NCBI GenBank assembly: GCA_033964015.1
Contig: CM066913.1
Coordinates: 23,769,854 to 23,833,853 of the forward strand
Source: Scolanthus callimorphus
Taxonomy: Eukaryota > Cnidaria > Anthozoa > Actiniaria > Edwardsiidae
Direction of reading: 5' to 3'
Length of the DNA: 64,000 nt
The translations under genes and the position numbers were made by a program. Below, piece after piece: positions 1 through 9,529 of this stretch (the first letter of the stretch is position 1; each line of letters opens with the position of its first letter). The notes below the pieces were generated by a model, which was not told where the DNA came from, searched no databases, and saw only the letters and a list, made by a program, of their open reading frames with translations.

Positions 1-970
1 CTATCTCGCGTGCTGATTGGCTGAAATCGAGGGAGTGTTTCATTGTCGAATTACATGCATGCTGCAAAAGAAGAATCGGGCGATATCGACTTTTCGCGAG
101 ATTTGGTGTCGAATTCCTGAGTCGGGTAATGGATTTACCTTTAATATCACGATATTCCTCGAGATAGTTAAAACTGTAACTTCAGATATTTATTTTGGTG
201 GGTACCGGCATCTACCCCCTTAGGTACCCAATGCCCCTTTTTCAGACCTCATTTCCTCAGAGCATGATCTAGGGGTACCTGTTTTTATTGCATATATGGA
301 AAAGCGAGGAAAGCGTTAGAGCATTCACCTTTTTAATATCTATTTGATTTAAGGACATACTTGCTCCTAAAATTCAGCTCTGAGAGGTAGGTGGATCCGG
401 CACTTACCCCGCCCCCCAAATTTGGTACCAAAAAAGTACGAATTTCGGAAAGGAATTGCAACTTTTCCCATTTAATTTTCACCAAATTGTTTAAATATTA
501 AGGACGTTCATTTCTCCATTTGCGTCCATTGAAACAATTTTTTCCCGAAAGTTCACTTTTCAAACGCGCTCGTTTTGTAGAAAAAAGGAGTCTTGTTTCT
601 CGCTCTCTTATTGGCTGAAAAATAACTATCAAAACTGCAGTCAATCAGCGAGCGAGAAATGCGTGCATGTTTGAAAAGTAAACTAATACGAAAAAAATTT
701 CAAATTTTAACATCCTTGCAAAACATATTGGTTTGCTGGATCATAACAAAACGTGTATACATATCATGACGTCGCTATGTCATGCGATAAACTGTGAAAA
801 CAGTTTTCAAAGTGATAGTGGTGGAGGAAGGGGGAATTAATTAGATGATTGTAAATTTGGTACTGGGCTATTCAGTTGAGCGTGGAATATAGTTTGGTCG
901 GTAAGTTTGGACGTTTTGTTTGGTTAGTTTTGTGGCTGAAGCCCCTAGATCCCTTGTTCCACCATCCATG
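1..970. other. No gene seen; one small foldback at 551-683
   Basis: I find no convincing coding exon here. Bases 551-569 (GTTCACTTTTCAAACGCGC) and 665-683 (GCATGTTTGAAAAGTAAAC) are inverted copies, and inside them CTCGCTCTCTTATTGG near 600 pairs roughly with TCAATCAGCGAGCGAG near 641. The 133-bp unit is therefore a likely foldback or MITE remnant. The rest is AT-rich with no clear repeat. Confidence 0.4.
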
Positions 971-1356
971 GTAGTTTTACTATACTACCTTTTACGTTCA
1001 ACCCTGAAGCTTGACGATTTTTTTTCGAAAAATAACGGTCAAAACATCAGCCAAACACTACAACTTCTCTTCTCGTTTGAAACGAAAAACGACACTGAAG
1101 ATCGTCAAGTTTCAGGGTTGAACAAATATTAACACAACATTAATGTACATCTATTTACATAGGTAGTTTTACTATACTACCTTTTACGTTCAACCCTGAA
1201 GCTTGACGATTTTTTTTCGAAAAATAACGGTCAAAACATCAACCAAACGCTGCAACTTCTCTTCTCGTTTGAAACGAAGAACGACGCTGAAGATCGTCAA
1301 GTTTCAGGGTTGAACAAATATTAACACATCTATTTACATAGGTAAAAGGTAGTATA
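971..1356. repeat. Tandem pair of palindromic units with 15-bp terminal inverted repeat
   Basis: Two ~190-bp copies lie head to tail. Each contains a hairpin: 22-bp arms at 997-1018 and 1101-1122, and at 1189-1210 and 1293-1314, with one mismatch in the first. TATACTACCTTTTAC occurs at 981-995 and 1173-1187, and its exact reverse complement closes the structure at 1342-1356. This is the layout of a small inverted-repeat element whose left part was duplicated. The ORF reading 920-1132 is a shadow of this repeat. Confidence 0.75.
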
Positions 1357-1486
1357 GAAATTGAGAAAGCAAAAAGAGAAAAAAAAGAGATAAAAAGAGA
1401 GAGCAAAAAAAAGATTTAAAAAAGACAGTAAAGGTAAAGCAAGAAATAAATAAAATTCTCAAATTACTTTTGTATTTCTTAAAACA

Positions 1487-1880
1487 TTTTCATGTTCATC
1501 ATATAATTCCGAAAAGTGGAACGCATCTTCTTTTCATCTTTTTCCTTAGTACGGGCTGAGCTTTGGCCATTGTAGCAGGGTAGGGTACATAGGGCAAGGT
1601 GACAGAGGGCAAAGTACAGCAGGGTACAGGGTGCGATGGCTTAGTACTAAGGTACCAGTACCTTTCATGGGCCATTGGTACGCTAGAACCTTTGTATTCA
1701 CCGTACCTTTATATACTTGCGGTGCCTTGCCCTAAGTAGGTTATACTACTATGTCATCACCCTGCTACAATGACCTTGTTCCTTGCCGAAGCGCAGTCGA
1801 TGGTTTAGTGCTCATCCTAAGTCGTGACTAAGGTGGAAGGTGCGCTCCGCTTTTCGGAGTCATATGATGAACATTTTCAT
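1487..1880. mobile_element. Foldback/MITE-like element, ~390 bp
   Basis: The sequence around 1487-1527 (TTCATGTTCATCATAT, then a GAAAAGTGGA block) reappears as reverse complement at 1841-1880. Further in, CATTGTAGCAGGGTA near 1568 pairs with ACCCTGCTACAATG near 1760. The whole segment is an imperfect palindrome without coding capacity, as expected of a non-autonomous DNA transposon. I did not find a clear target-site duplication. Confidence 0.65.
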
Positions 1881-1889
1881 AGTCGTGGA

Positions 1890-2125
1890 AATCAATTTCA
1901 CAGAGAATTACGAGAATAATTTCGCAGTTGCGAAAAAAATTTCAGCATTACGAAAATAATTATAATTTCAGAATTACGAAAATACCTTTAGAAGTACGGA
2001 AATAATTTCAGAATTAGGAAAGTAATTTCAGAATTACGAAAATAATATCAGAAACACGGAAATATTTCAGAAGTATGAAAAAAATTTTGAATTACGAAAA
2101 TAACTTCAGAATAACAAAACTAAAT
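1890..2125. repeat. ~20-bp minisatellite, AATTTCAGAATTACGAAAAT type
   Basis: About eleven imperfect copies of a ~20-bp unit (consensus roughly AATTTCAGAATTACGAAAAT) run head to tail, with variants such as GAAGTACGGAAATAATTTC. The array starts directly after the foldback element ending at 1880. No coding potential. Confidence 0.7.
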
Positions 2126-2256
2126 GCTAAATGGCCACAAAGGTACACTCATAGAGCAGGCCCCCTTTTCTCGAAACGCCCGAGCTTCACAGAAATCTAA
2201 ATCCTTCTTGGGGTCAAAATCAAAACCAGTCACCAGCGATTCGTTGGCTAGCTTTT

Positions 2257-2970
2257 TCAGATTTTGAACACCCACGTGTCCATATCTTTAATGCCATAAC
2301 ATTTCCTTTGACTTGCTTGATTCAGCACGAGCTGCATTTGAAATTTCCACTTCCTTTTGATATTGCAAATAAACAAAGATCCCATCTTCTTTCCAGCAGC
2401 AGTGGTTGCGTCATCAGCTCGAACAATTTTACAACCACTGTCATCAAAACTGACATTGTAACCAACTCCCGTAGCTTTTGGGACACTTAAAAGATTGTAG
2501 CTAAGATTAGGAACAAACAGCACATCCTTCAGATTGCACCTTTTCCATTCCATGCCAGGTGCTTTCCATCTGGCAGAACTGCATACAAACTCACATTGGC
2601 CTTGTGCTTTGCAGGTTTGGTGTTCTGGTGTTTTGATGCTCCTCCTTCTGTAGACTCCAGCAATTACGCTTTATATGACCAATCTTGCCACAGTGGTGAC
2701 ACTTTGGACCTCTAGACTTTTTCCCGAACATCACCTTCTCAGGAGGCTTTTCACCAGCTTCACGTTCTTTCAACTTTCTCTCCTCATGGAACAGACGTTC
2801 AGTGACTACTTCCATGTCTGGTACTTCACTATTTGCTTCTAAAGCAGTCACGAGCATGTCAAACGACTCGGGTAAACTCGCTAGCAACGTCACAACTTTA
2901 TCTTCGTCCTCCACGGGAGCGCCAATTACGGCCATTCATTGAAGATTTCGGTTATCGATTTCACATGGTC
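2257..2970 (-). pseudogene. Copia-type LTR retrotransposon remnant (gag end to post-protease region)
   Basis: Read on the minus strand, 2935-2591 encodes the C-terminal half of a Copia-type gag: a helical UBN2-like stretch (LLASLPESFDMLVTALEA), then a CCHC zinc knuckle (CHHCGKIGHIKRNC). In another frame, 2553-2257 encodes the block that follows the protease in Copia polyproteins (LKDVLFVPNLSYNLLSV). The protease active-site region that should lie between them is missing: KANVS jumps almost directly to LPDGK. Frame changes near 2935, 2595 and 2545 confirm decay. No LTR, integrase or reverse transcriptase is present. It ends about 150 bp upstream of the next gene's start codon. Confidence 0.75.
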
Positions 2971-3125
2971 TTTAAAGGGACACGGTCAGCTGGTGTACAT
3001 GCGCATTGGGCACCTTGCTAATGAGCTTGAAAGCTCATTAGCATAATCACACCAATCGTGTTTTGCGCGCGAAATCAAGTTCTTCGATCGTTTTTGTGGA
3101 TTGTTTTCTTTTTACAACATGGATA

Positions 3126-3974
3126 TAGTGGTTTCAATAAAGTTTGTCACCCCAAAGACTAAAGCCTACAAGCTGTCGGCGCTCAAGCTGTGCATTCTCA
3201 AGAGCAAATAGCTCATAAAATTTCAGCAAAAGCTCAGCAAAATTTGACATTTCACGGTCACAACCCAAAATCTAATTTCCCTCAAAATTGTTTGGATGAT
3301 ACAATTAGCATTCTGTGTTTATTTTGCTCAAAGAGTTCGCTTCTCAAAGAAATGAAATAAAGACAGTTTACAGTTATAATAATTGTACTTCATTCCAATC
3401 CAATGCACAATTCAAATTTTATTTTGGGCGCCTAGAAAGCTCTAGCCTAGCTGAAGATGTATTACTATTTAGTAACTAGCGCGTGTTTTGAATTTCTACG
3501 CGAGTGTTCCGATAATTTTACTTTCATTATATCTTCGAAGGTGTAGGATGACTAGCAAAAAGGGACGGAAAACAGAATAGAATTTGCAAAATATTTCTTT
3601 CTTTATATATTTGTTCAACAGAATATTCCAGTTGAGTTTCAGTAGTTCGGGTCTCATGCCGGGTCTCATGTCTCATGCTCGGTCATCATCTCACAAAATA
3701 CCCCGTCAGTATTTGATTTCCTCTTTGACGAAGGAAAATCATGAAAAGTAAAATGGACAGTTTAATGCTGTACGCAGTACTGTCGTACACTTTAAGAATA
3801 AAGTTCTTGAGCCCTCCAATTTAAGATTTGAAGTGCACTATAAATTTAAATCGCGCTGTTCCCAACACGCGCGTAAATTGATTAGCACGTGGGACAACAA
3901 ATGACTCACAAGGCTTGGCGCCGACAGCTTGTAGGCTTTAGTCTGTTGGGTGACAAACTTTATTGAAACCACTA
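3126..3974. mobile_element. Non-autonomous DNA transposon, ~58-bp TIRs, inserted in exon 1
   Basis: The left end (TAGTGGTTTCAATAAAG at 3126) and right end are inverted repeats of about 58 bp with roughly two mismatches, around the sequence GACTAAAGCCTACAAGCTG. The 849-bp element is flanked by TA at 3124-3125 and 3975-3976, the target duplication typical of the IS630-Tc1-mariner group. No transposase is visible inside. It lies five bases downstream of the ATG of the surrounding gene, and removing it leaves an open frame. Confidence 0.8.
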
Positions 3975-4157
3975 TATATCAAGAGAAAGTGCCGAAGGAT
4001 CACTTGTTTTACAAGTCGAAGAGCCTGCCGATTCACAAGTCGAAGATCCTGCCGAGGTAGGAAAGAACTGACAAACCGAAATTTCCTTGCTTTATTCATG
4101 AGTTAGATAACAGTCTTTCATTCTCTGAACTCTTTTAGGAGCCATGCAAGTGCAATA

Positions 4158-4578
4158 CAGTAAAAACCCGCATAAAAGAACAGGTGTTTTGGGGAATCAG
4201 GCTGATTTTGTTCTTGTACATTGGGTGTTTTCTTAAGGTGTTCTTAAAGTTGTTTCTTAACATCAAATACTGCATACACTAGAAAGGTGACAGTCATTTA
4301 GTAACAACAATTAGTCAAGTCTAAAAAACAATTGCTAAATTACCCTGGGATTGCTGCTGTAGAACTGTGTGTGCATTGTCTAGCACATCATATTGATCTC
4401 CTGGGTACTCTACCACAAAGTGGGTTACTGTACTCGAATCTAACTGGCAGCAATTTTTTTATACAAGAACAATTTTCCTTTTTCAGGCTGCATGTGTCTT
4501 ATGTATAAGGTACCATTTTGACCAAATTTCAGCCTGAGTGTTCTTAAACCACATGTTCTTTTATGCGGGTTTTTACTG
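4158..4578. mobile_element. 421-bp MITE with CAGTAAAAACCCGCAT TIR, inserted in exon 2
   Basis: CAGTAAAAACCCGCATAAAA at 4158 is matched by its reverse complement ending at 4578, giving a TIR of about 28 bp with one mismatch, flanked by TA at 4156-4157 and 4579-4580. Internal sequence has no coding capacity. Excising it with one TA joins CKCN to SACSTRR in the Cys-rich exon, so the insertion hit a coding exon. The TIR differs from that of the element at 3126-3974, so two families are involved. Confidence 0.85.
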
Positions 4579-5984
4579 TAGCGCTTGTTCGACCCGCAGA
4601 AAACCAGGGACGACAAGAGGTTGCCAATGTCGCGGGGACAATCGTCTCTGCACTGACTCTTGCCGTTGCGGGAAGCCTTCCAAGCCATGCAAAAACAAGA
4701 TGAGTTCTGCTCTTGTGTTCTTGTATCGTCTCCATTCGATTTATTTATCATTTATTGTTATCCAAAAAGGAACTATTATTCCTGCTGGCGAGATTTTGTC
4801 TCAAGTTGAGCTGCGAACTTGCAATCTTTCGAAAACTGGCTTTATTCAAGAACAAAAGAAGTGCTTGGGTTTCATTTTGGTCGGCATTCACGCAAAAAGC
4901 AGATCAAAGTTTACCGAAAAAAGATAATCTGAGAAAGCATCTAAACATCGTACAAAAATTAGCCACCACACATATTTAAAGCTTACTTTACAGTTGGAAA
5001 ACAGTCTCACTCGGAGAACGTCTGCATTGCATCAAGAAGTTATAACTATAGCTGCGGTGCTAAACTAATTTATATATTTCAAACAGGCTAATACAGCTAC
5101 AGCAGACAGGGCAAATGAAAGCATCCAGCGCCCCAGTGAAGAGGATGAGCGAATATTGGCAAACGAACAAGACAAGGTTAGGATTTCCTGTAAACAATGC
5201 CAGTGTTATCTAGTCTGCCTTTATTTTATCAGCTTTCATTCGGGGCCAAGTTTCTTCGTGTTGTCATAAATAAGAACTTAGTTTGCAAAGCCATCCCGAT
5301 ACCAGTAAATTTGTTTTCAAGCAACCCGTTGCATTCTAATCATAATCACCCTGAGAATATTGTAGGTTCTTACTAAAATGAGTACCACTCTCTTTATGCA
5401 CCAGGAATTCATCAATACACTTGACCATGACATGATAAAAAGGCTGCGTATCAGAAGCTTGAGAAGGGGTATTGGTAGCATGGACTAGGTAGATACCTTG
5501 CTTCTTATGGAGGATGCTGGTGATGATGCTGATGTTGTAGATATTCCTGGTCCTGCAGCTCCCATGATTCAGCCAAGGCCACAACTACCACCACCAATCC
5601 TACGACAGCAGAGGCAAGGGCCACCTCCTGAGTGATGCATATGTGGCAACTGTCGTGACATGCCACTAGAGGTGGAAAAAGTGTGTTGCAGGAGTAAGGA
5701 GTGCAATGCCAAAAAGCCTAGGTTTAAAAAACTATGTTTGGACCCAGACTTCCTTGAATTATCAATAAAGAGTAGTGCCGACATCCGAAATGACAGACAG
5801 AACAACTCTACCAGGTCATTCAGAAAGGCAGCATATCGCCACTACATTTTAGCTAAACATGGCTATCTTGGCAAGGGGAGGAGGAGAGTTGCCCCATCAT
5901 GTGTCGTATACGAGATACATACCCAAATTCTACAGGGATCTACATGGGGTTCAAGGCGAGATAAACTACAGTGTAGGAAGCCAT

Positions 5985-6003
5985 ATAATAATAATAATAA
6001 TAG
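5985..6003. repeat. (ATA)n microsatellite
   Basis: Six ATA repeats just after the end of the pseudogene's last exon. Confidence 0.9.
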
Positions 6004-6157
6004 TATTTATTCACAAGATAAAAGTACATATCAAGTGTAACAATATATATAAAAAATGCGCGAGATAAAAATCCAGTGAGTGGCCAGTGAGTCTTGCCAA
6101 TCAAACGTCAGTTCAAAGGTAGTGATTGTGTGATTCCATAAGATGTCTGTCTCCCCT

Positions 6158-6179
6158 TCCCACCCACCCACCCACCCAC
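6158..6179. repeat. (CCCA)n microsatellite
   Basis: Five tandem CCCA units, slightly imperfect at the ends. Confidence 0.9.
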
Positions 6180-6232
6180 AGGGGTTGTTTAGAAATTGGC
6201 CCCGCTAAAGAAAACAAACAATAGAAAAGAAT

Positions 6233-6348
6233 CAGGGGCGTAGCCAGAGGGTGACCTAGCCCCCCCTTGAATAATAAAATACAGTAAACATATGGGAAAT
6301 TTGGCAACACTAAGGCCCAATCCTGGCCAAATCCTGGCTACACCCCTG
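6233..6348. mobile_element. 116-bp MITE, CAGGGGCGTAGCCAG ends, 5-bp target duplication
   Basis: CAGGGGCGTAGCCAG at 6233 and CTGGCTACACCCCTG ending at 6348 form a 15-bp TIR with one mismatch. The element is flanked by AGAAT on both sides (6228-6232 and 6349-6353). Related ends occur at 43318-43483. Confidence 0.8.
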
Positions 6349-6353
6349 AGAAT

Positions 6354-7143
6354 TGTTCTGTCTGTTACATGGGGGAAAATCCCATTATCAAATAATGGTG
6401 CAGTTACTCACAATGATATTGCTAAATTTGCCTAGTAAAGAAATAGGCTTCGTCTTAGTTATTTGGTTTCTTTATTTCTCAAAAATGAAACCTTGAAAGT
6501 TATTTGGGAGGTTCTAATCTGTGATACAAGTAATAGCATCTGACGTAACCAAAGTCAGCTTACAATATACCTCTTTCACTATGCATGCAAATGGCCCAGT
6601 TCATGTCACCAGATGTTCCGTGAATAAATTTCGGGAGACAAAAATTTATCATCATGTGATTTGAGAAGGGCAATTTGCATTCATAAAGAGGTATTTTGCT
6701 TCAAAAAATGCACAATAAGCAATAATCTGGGGCAGGGGCCCAAAGTGGTGTGGTGGCAGTAGGGGATGCTAACAAACAAGAGCTCTTTGCTTTCCCTCAC
6801 AACTTCGCCAAATATCAGCTAAAACATAAGCTACTAAATCAAAATGTGCACATTACAGGCCACAGAACATTGCTCTGATGAATACATGTGTACAGTTTTG
6901 CCTTTCTGTCAAATATGACAGCTAAAACAAACCAAAGATGTAAATATATATAAACACATAATCTCAAAGCAGATTTCTCTTGTTTTCAAAAGTCTGTATT
7001 ACTATTATTTATTTCATTTAATATATAACAACATAATAATATTTACATATTCCACAATTGTTTGATCTGGCATGCAAAAACTACAATGGTGTGTCAAAAA
7101 AAATATTTATTTTGCCCCAAAACCATAAATAAATTCATGAATT
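6354..7143. other. No gene or clear repeat seen
   Basis: AT-rich sequence with no exon-like open frame and no repeat structure I can resolve by eye. Confidence 0.4.
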
Positions 7144-7380
7144 GGGCTGTTCCAAAAATATGTACACCCAAAATTGCTCTACCCCTGTGGAAATTCCAGA
7201 CACCTGTACAAGCCCTGTGGAAATTTGAAGCAACCGCGGTGTAAATTCCACATTCTATGGAAATTCCAGGGTCAAAATCAACAAACCCTGTGGAAATTCC
7301 AGGCTAAACCACAGCCACCTATGGAATTTTCAGGTTCCTCGATGGGGGGGTGGGGGGACGGAAATAATATGGAACAGTCC
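7144..7380. mobile_element. MITE with GGGCTGTTCCA ends and internal CTGTGGAAATTCCAG repeats
   Basis: GGGCTGTTCCA at 7144 pairs with TGGAACAGTCC ending at 7380. Inside are five diverged copies of CCTGTGGAAATTCCAG spaced about 25-40 bp apart. The same theme (a GGAAATTCCAG core, GGTTCC/GGAACC ends) occurs at 26854-27037, 32698-32842 and 45351-45545, so this is probably a related subfamily. Confidence 0.6.
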
Positions 7381-7618
7381 ATTGCCCATGGACAAAGAGT
7401 AAGAGAAAGGCACATTAACAACTTTTAATATCTGGCAAATGCTGTTGTCATATGGACGTTTTCTGTACTTGCCTGATTTGATGATTGTTATTAGAATCAA
7501 TATTGAATAAAATTGCTCTTTTATTGCAAAAGATCATTTCTTGCTAAACCTTGTTTCGTGTCTTTGGAATAGTTCCCTTGAAGAAACAGGAGGCTTGTGC
7601 GCAATCGTTGGGGCAATT

Positions 7619-7686
7619 CCAACCTCGTTCCCAGGGTCTCCTCGGTCAGTTTTGAAAATGGTGGGTCGTGCCAGAGGAGACCCTGG
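7619..7686. repeat. Inverted-repeat fragment CCAGGGTCTCCTC / GAGGAGACCCTGG
   Basis: Perfect 13-bp inverted repeats at 7631-7643 and 7674-7686 enclose a 30-bp loop; the left arm is preceded by AACCTCGTTC. No gene is visible in the surrounding stretch 7381-7957, apart from a short CpG-containing region near 7750-7790. Confidence 0.55.
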
Positions 7687-7957
7687 CAAAGGCTTAACCA
7701 CGTGACTTTGGAGGGACCACAGGAAACCCGAATCATATAAAACCAATGAGAAAAACATGGCGACGATCAGCGTGAAAGAAGACGGATGAAAATGAAGAAT
7801 AACATGCAAACCTGTTTTTTAGCATTTCCCTCTGATAACAAGATTGTGTTTATTCTCTGTAGCAAGCTCAGTTCATGGTTTCTTTGTTGCATAAGAATTC
7901 CCTAGCACATGCACAAGCGAGGAAGGATTGACTCCGAAGGCTTCTTGTCAATTACTG

Positions 7958-9063
7958 TCAGAAAAACATTTCTGACCCTATTTGCTCGAAGCTGATCTCT
8001 GCAAGATCTTCATATGTTGTCTTTCTTAGAACAGAGGGGTTGGACTTGCGACATAGCTCATAGCAATTCTGATCAAGTTCTTTCAGCAATTGAGCCTTGC
8101 ATGCTTCCTTTAATAGCGGGTCAGCCAACACTGCAGAAGCTATCACATAAGGCTTCCTGGTGCTGACAGCATTTATCAGGTGCTGTGCCAAGCTAACATC
8201 AATGCATGGATCTTGAATCTGGAGGGAACATACAATTGAATTAATCCAATTGCCCCCCTAAATTTTTTGGAATGAGCATATTTTTCTGTGTTTACATTCA
8301 CCCTGTTTTTATGTATTGCCCCCCTGTTTTTATGTACCCCCTTTTGTCCTCCATAATACTTTGAATTTTGCAAGAATTAATCTGTAATTATAAAATAAAA
8401 TCTATGAAGGCCCATTTTTGCCCTGTTTTCATTAAATCATGCTCATTGCAATTTAGTGCTGGTGGTGAATTGAACTATGGCCACACCCTTCTCAACAAGC
8501 ACATCTCTTACCGCTTACTAAAGAGAGTCTCCTACCTAACCTCCTGGGTCACAGTTAAAGTTTACAACTAATACTACAGCTTTTTTATTTTATAAATTAT
8601 TACAGATACAGTTCAGTCAACCCGCAGTTCAGTCAAACATAGTGTAAATCAACACGGAGCTTGTGCATAAACTGAAAAATCAGTTGAAATCAGTGGAGCC
8701 ATTTTCGGGGGTCCCACCCCCGGGGATATGCAGCACCATTTAAATAAACATTAATAGAAAGAATTATGAAAAGTACTGCTCTAAAGCAAACACGTTACGG
8801 TACTGTACCTGGGAAGTGATACAACTAGAGGGGACATTTCCATGTTTTCCGAGTTGAGCTCCTAAAGGAACTGTTGGTATTTCCACGTTGGTGTTTCTGT
8901 CGACGTCAGCTCCTAGAGGAGCTAGCAGAACAGGATTTGACACTCCATCAAAAGCTAGCGAACGTACTCTCGATGAATTTCGCGATACTTCACGTGTCTT
9001 TTTTGTCTTCTGATACGGAGGAGAAAATATTCTATTCCTTTTGGAGCTGTTTTCTTCTGCCAT
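7958..9063 (-). CDS. Unrecognised two-exon gene fragment, truncated at its 3' end
   Basis: Exon 1 runs from ATG 9063 down to 8809 (85 codons; starts MAEENSSKRNRIFSPPYQKT, basic and low-complexity) and ends at a clean donor CAG|GTACAG. Exon 2 runs from 8218 (acceptor CCTCCAG) to a stop at 7958 (86 codons plus stop). The exons join in phase, giving 171 residues. Exon 2 holds a helical region (KPYVIASAVLADPLLKEACK, then ELCRKSNPSVLRKTTYEDL). I recognise this only as a segment recurring in repetitive cnidarian genes and cannot name a function. The protein stops abruptly after SFEQIGSEMFF, so downstream exons are probably lost. It is transcribed away from the RecQ-like pseudogene, with 466 bp between the two starts. 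Confidence 0.5.
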
Positions 9064-9529
9064 GGCTAAAAATTAACGACAAGATCTCTCTCGTTCTAAG
9101 ACTTTTTCGCGCTCTTTTATTTCTTTCGCGCGTCATTAATAAATAATGATATGCCGGACGTCTTAGGAAGCAGCCAAATAAAACCTCCCATCATTTGCAT
9201 AATCTTCCGATCCGATTTGGTGGAAATACGACAAAAATGAAAAGCGGATCGAAAGTTTGCCAAGAAATGAGCGAACTATTTAGGTTGTTTCATGACAAAA
9301 TGACGGTGGATTGCTAGCTTATCAGCGTATATTCTACCCCCTTAATTTGTTTTCTCAAGTTGAACAATTCAGAGAAAGGTATTTGAAAAATAAAAATTGC
9401 TAGCTTCGAAGGTGCGTGACTCTTGTTACCAAGCTGTTTGCTTACTGCAGCGAAAACAGGTTCGTAGTAGATTATATATAAACGATCGACAAGAATGTAC
9501 ACCATCGTTGTTTTGGAGCGCCCCAAGCA
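9064..9529. promoter_or_regulatory. Short divergent intergenic region, possible shared promoter
   Basis: This 466-bp stretch separates two divergent reading frames (minus gene starting at 9063, plus helicase at 9530). I see no defined TATA box or initiator at a convincing distance; the promoter role rests only on the divergent geometry. Confidence 0.25.

Larger units (their letters stand above)
3119..5964 (+). pseudogene. Cys-rich plus P2X7-type C-terminal domain gene, broken by two transposons
   Basis: Four exons are recognisable. Exon 1 starts at ATG 3119 and resumes at 3975-4056 after an inserted element; donor GTAGGA. Exon 2 is 4139-4157 plus 4581-4699, split by a second element, and encodes a Cys-rich block (PCKCN..CSTRR..GCQCRG..CTDSCRCG..PCKNK). 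Exon 3 is 5087-5176. Exon 4 is 5405-5964 and carries a domain like the P2X7 receptor intracellular C-terminus: CGNCRDMP, CCRSKECN, AYRHYILAKHGYLGKGRRRV, SCVV, ending YPNSTGIYMGFKAR. Removing both elements and one TA each restores the frame, and all four exons join in phase 0. Further lesions: stop TAG at 5486, stop TGA at 5633 (where the domain normally has Trp before Cys), a one-base shift near 5906, and a lost donor after exon 2 (AAG|ATGAGT). Function of the intact family is not known to me. Confidence 0.75.

Noticed and set aside
5569..5805. Minus-strand 78-aa frame with CLCCRRIGGG
   Set aside because: Shadow of exon 4 of the P2X7-type pseudogene on the other strand.
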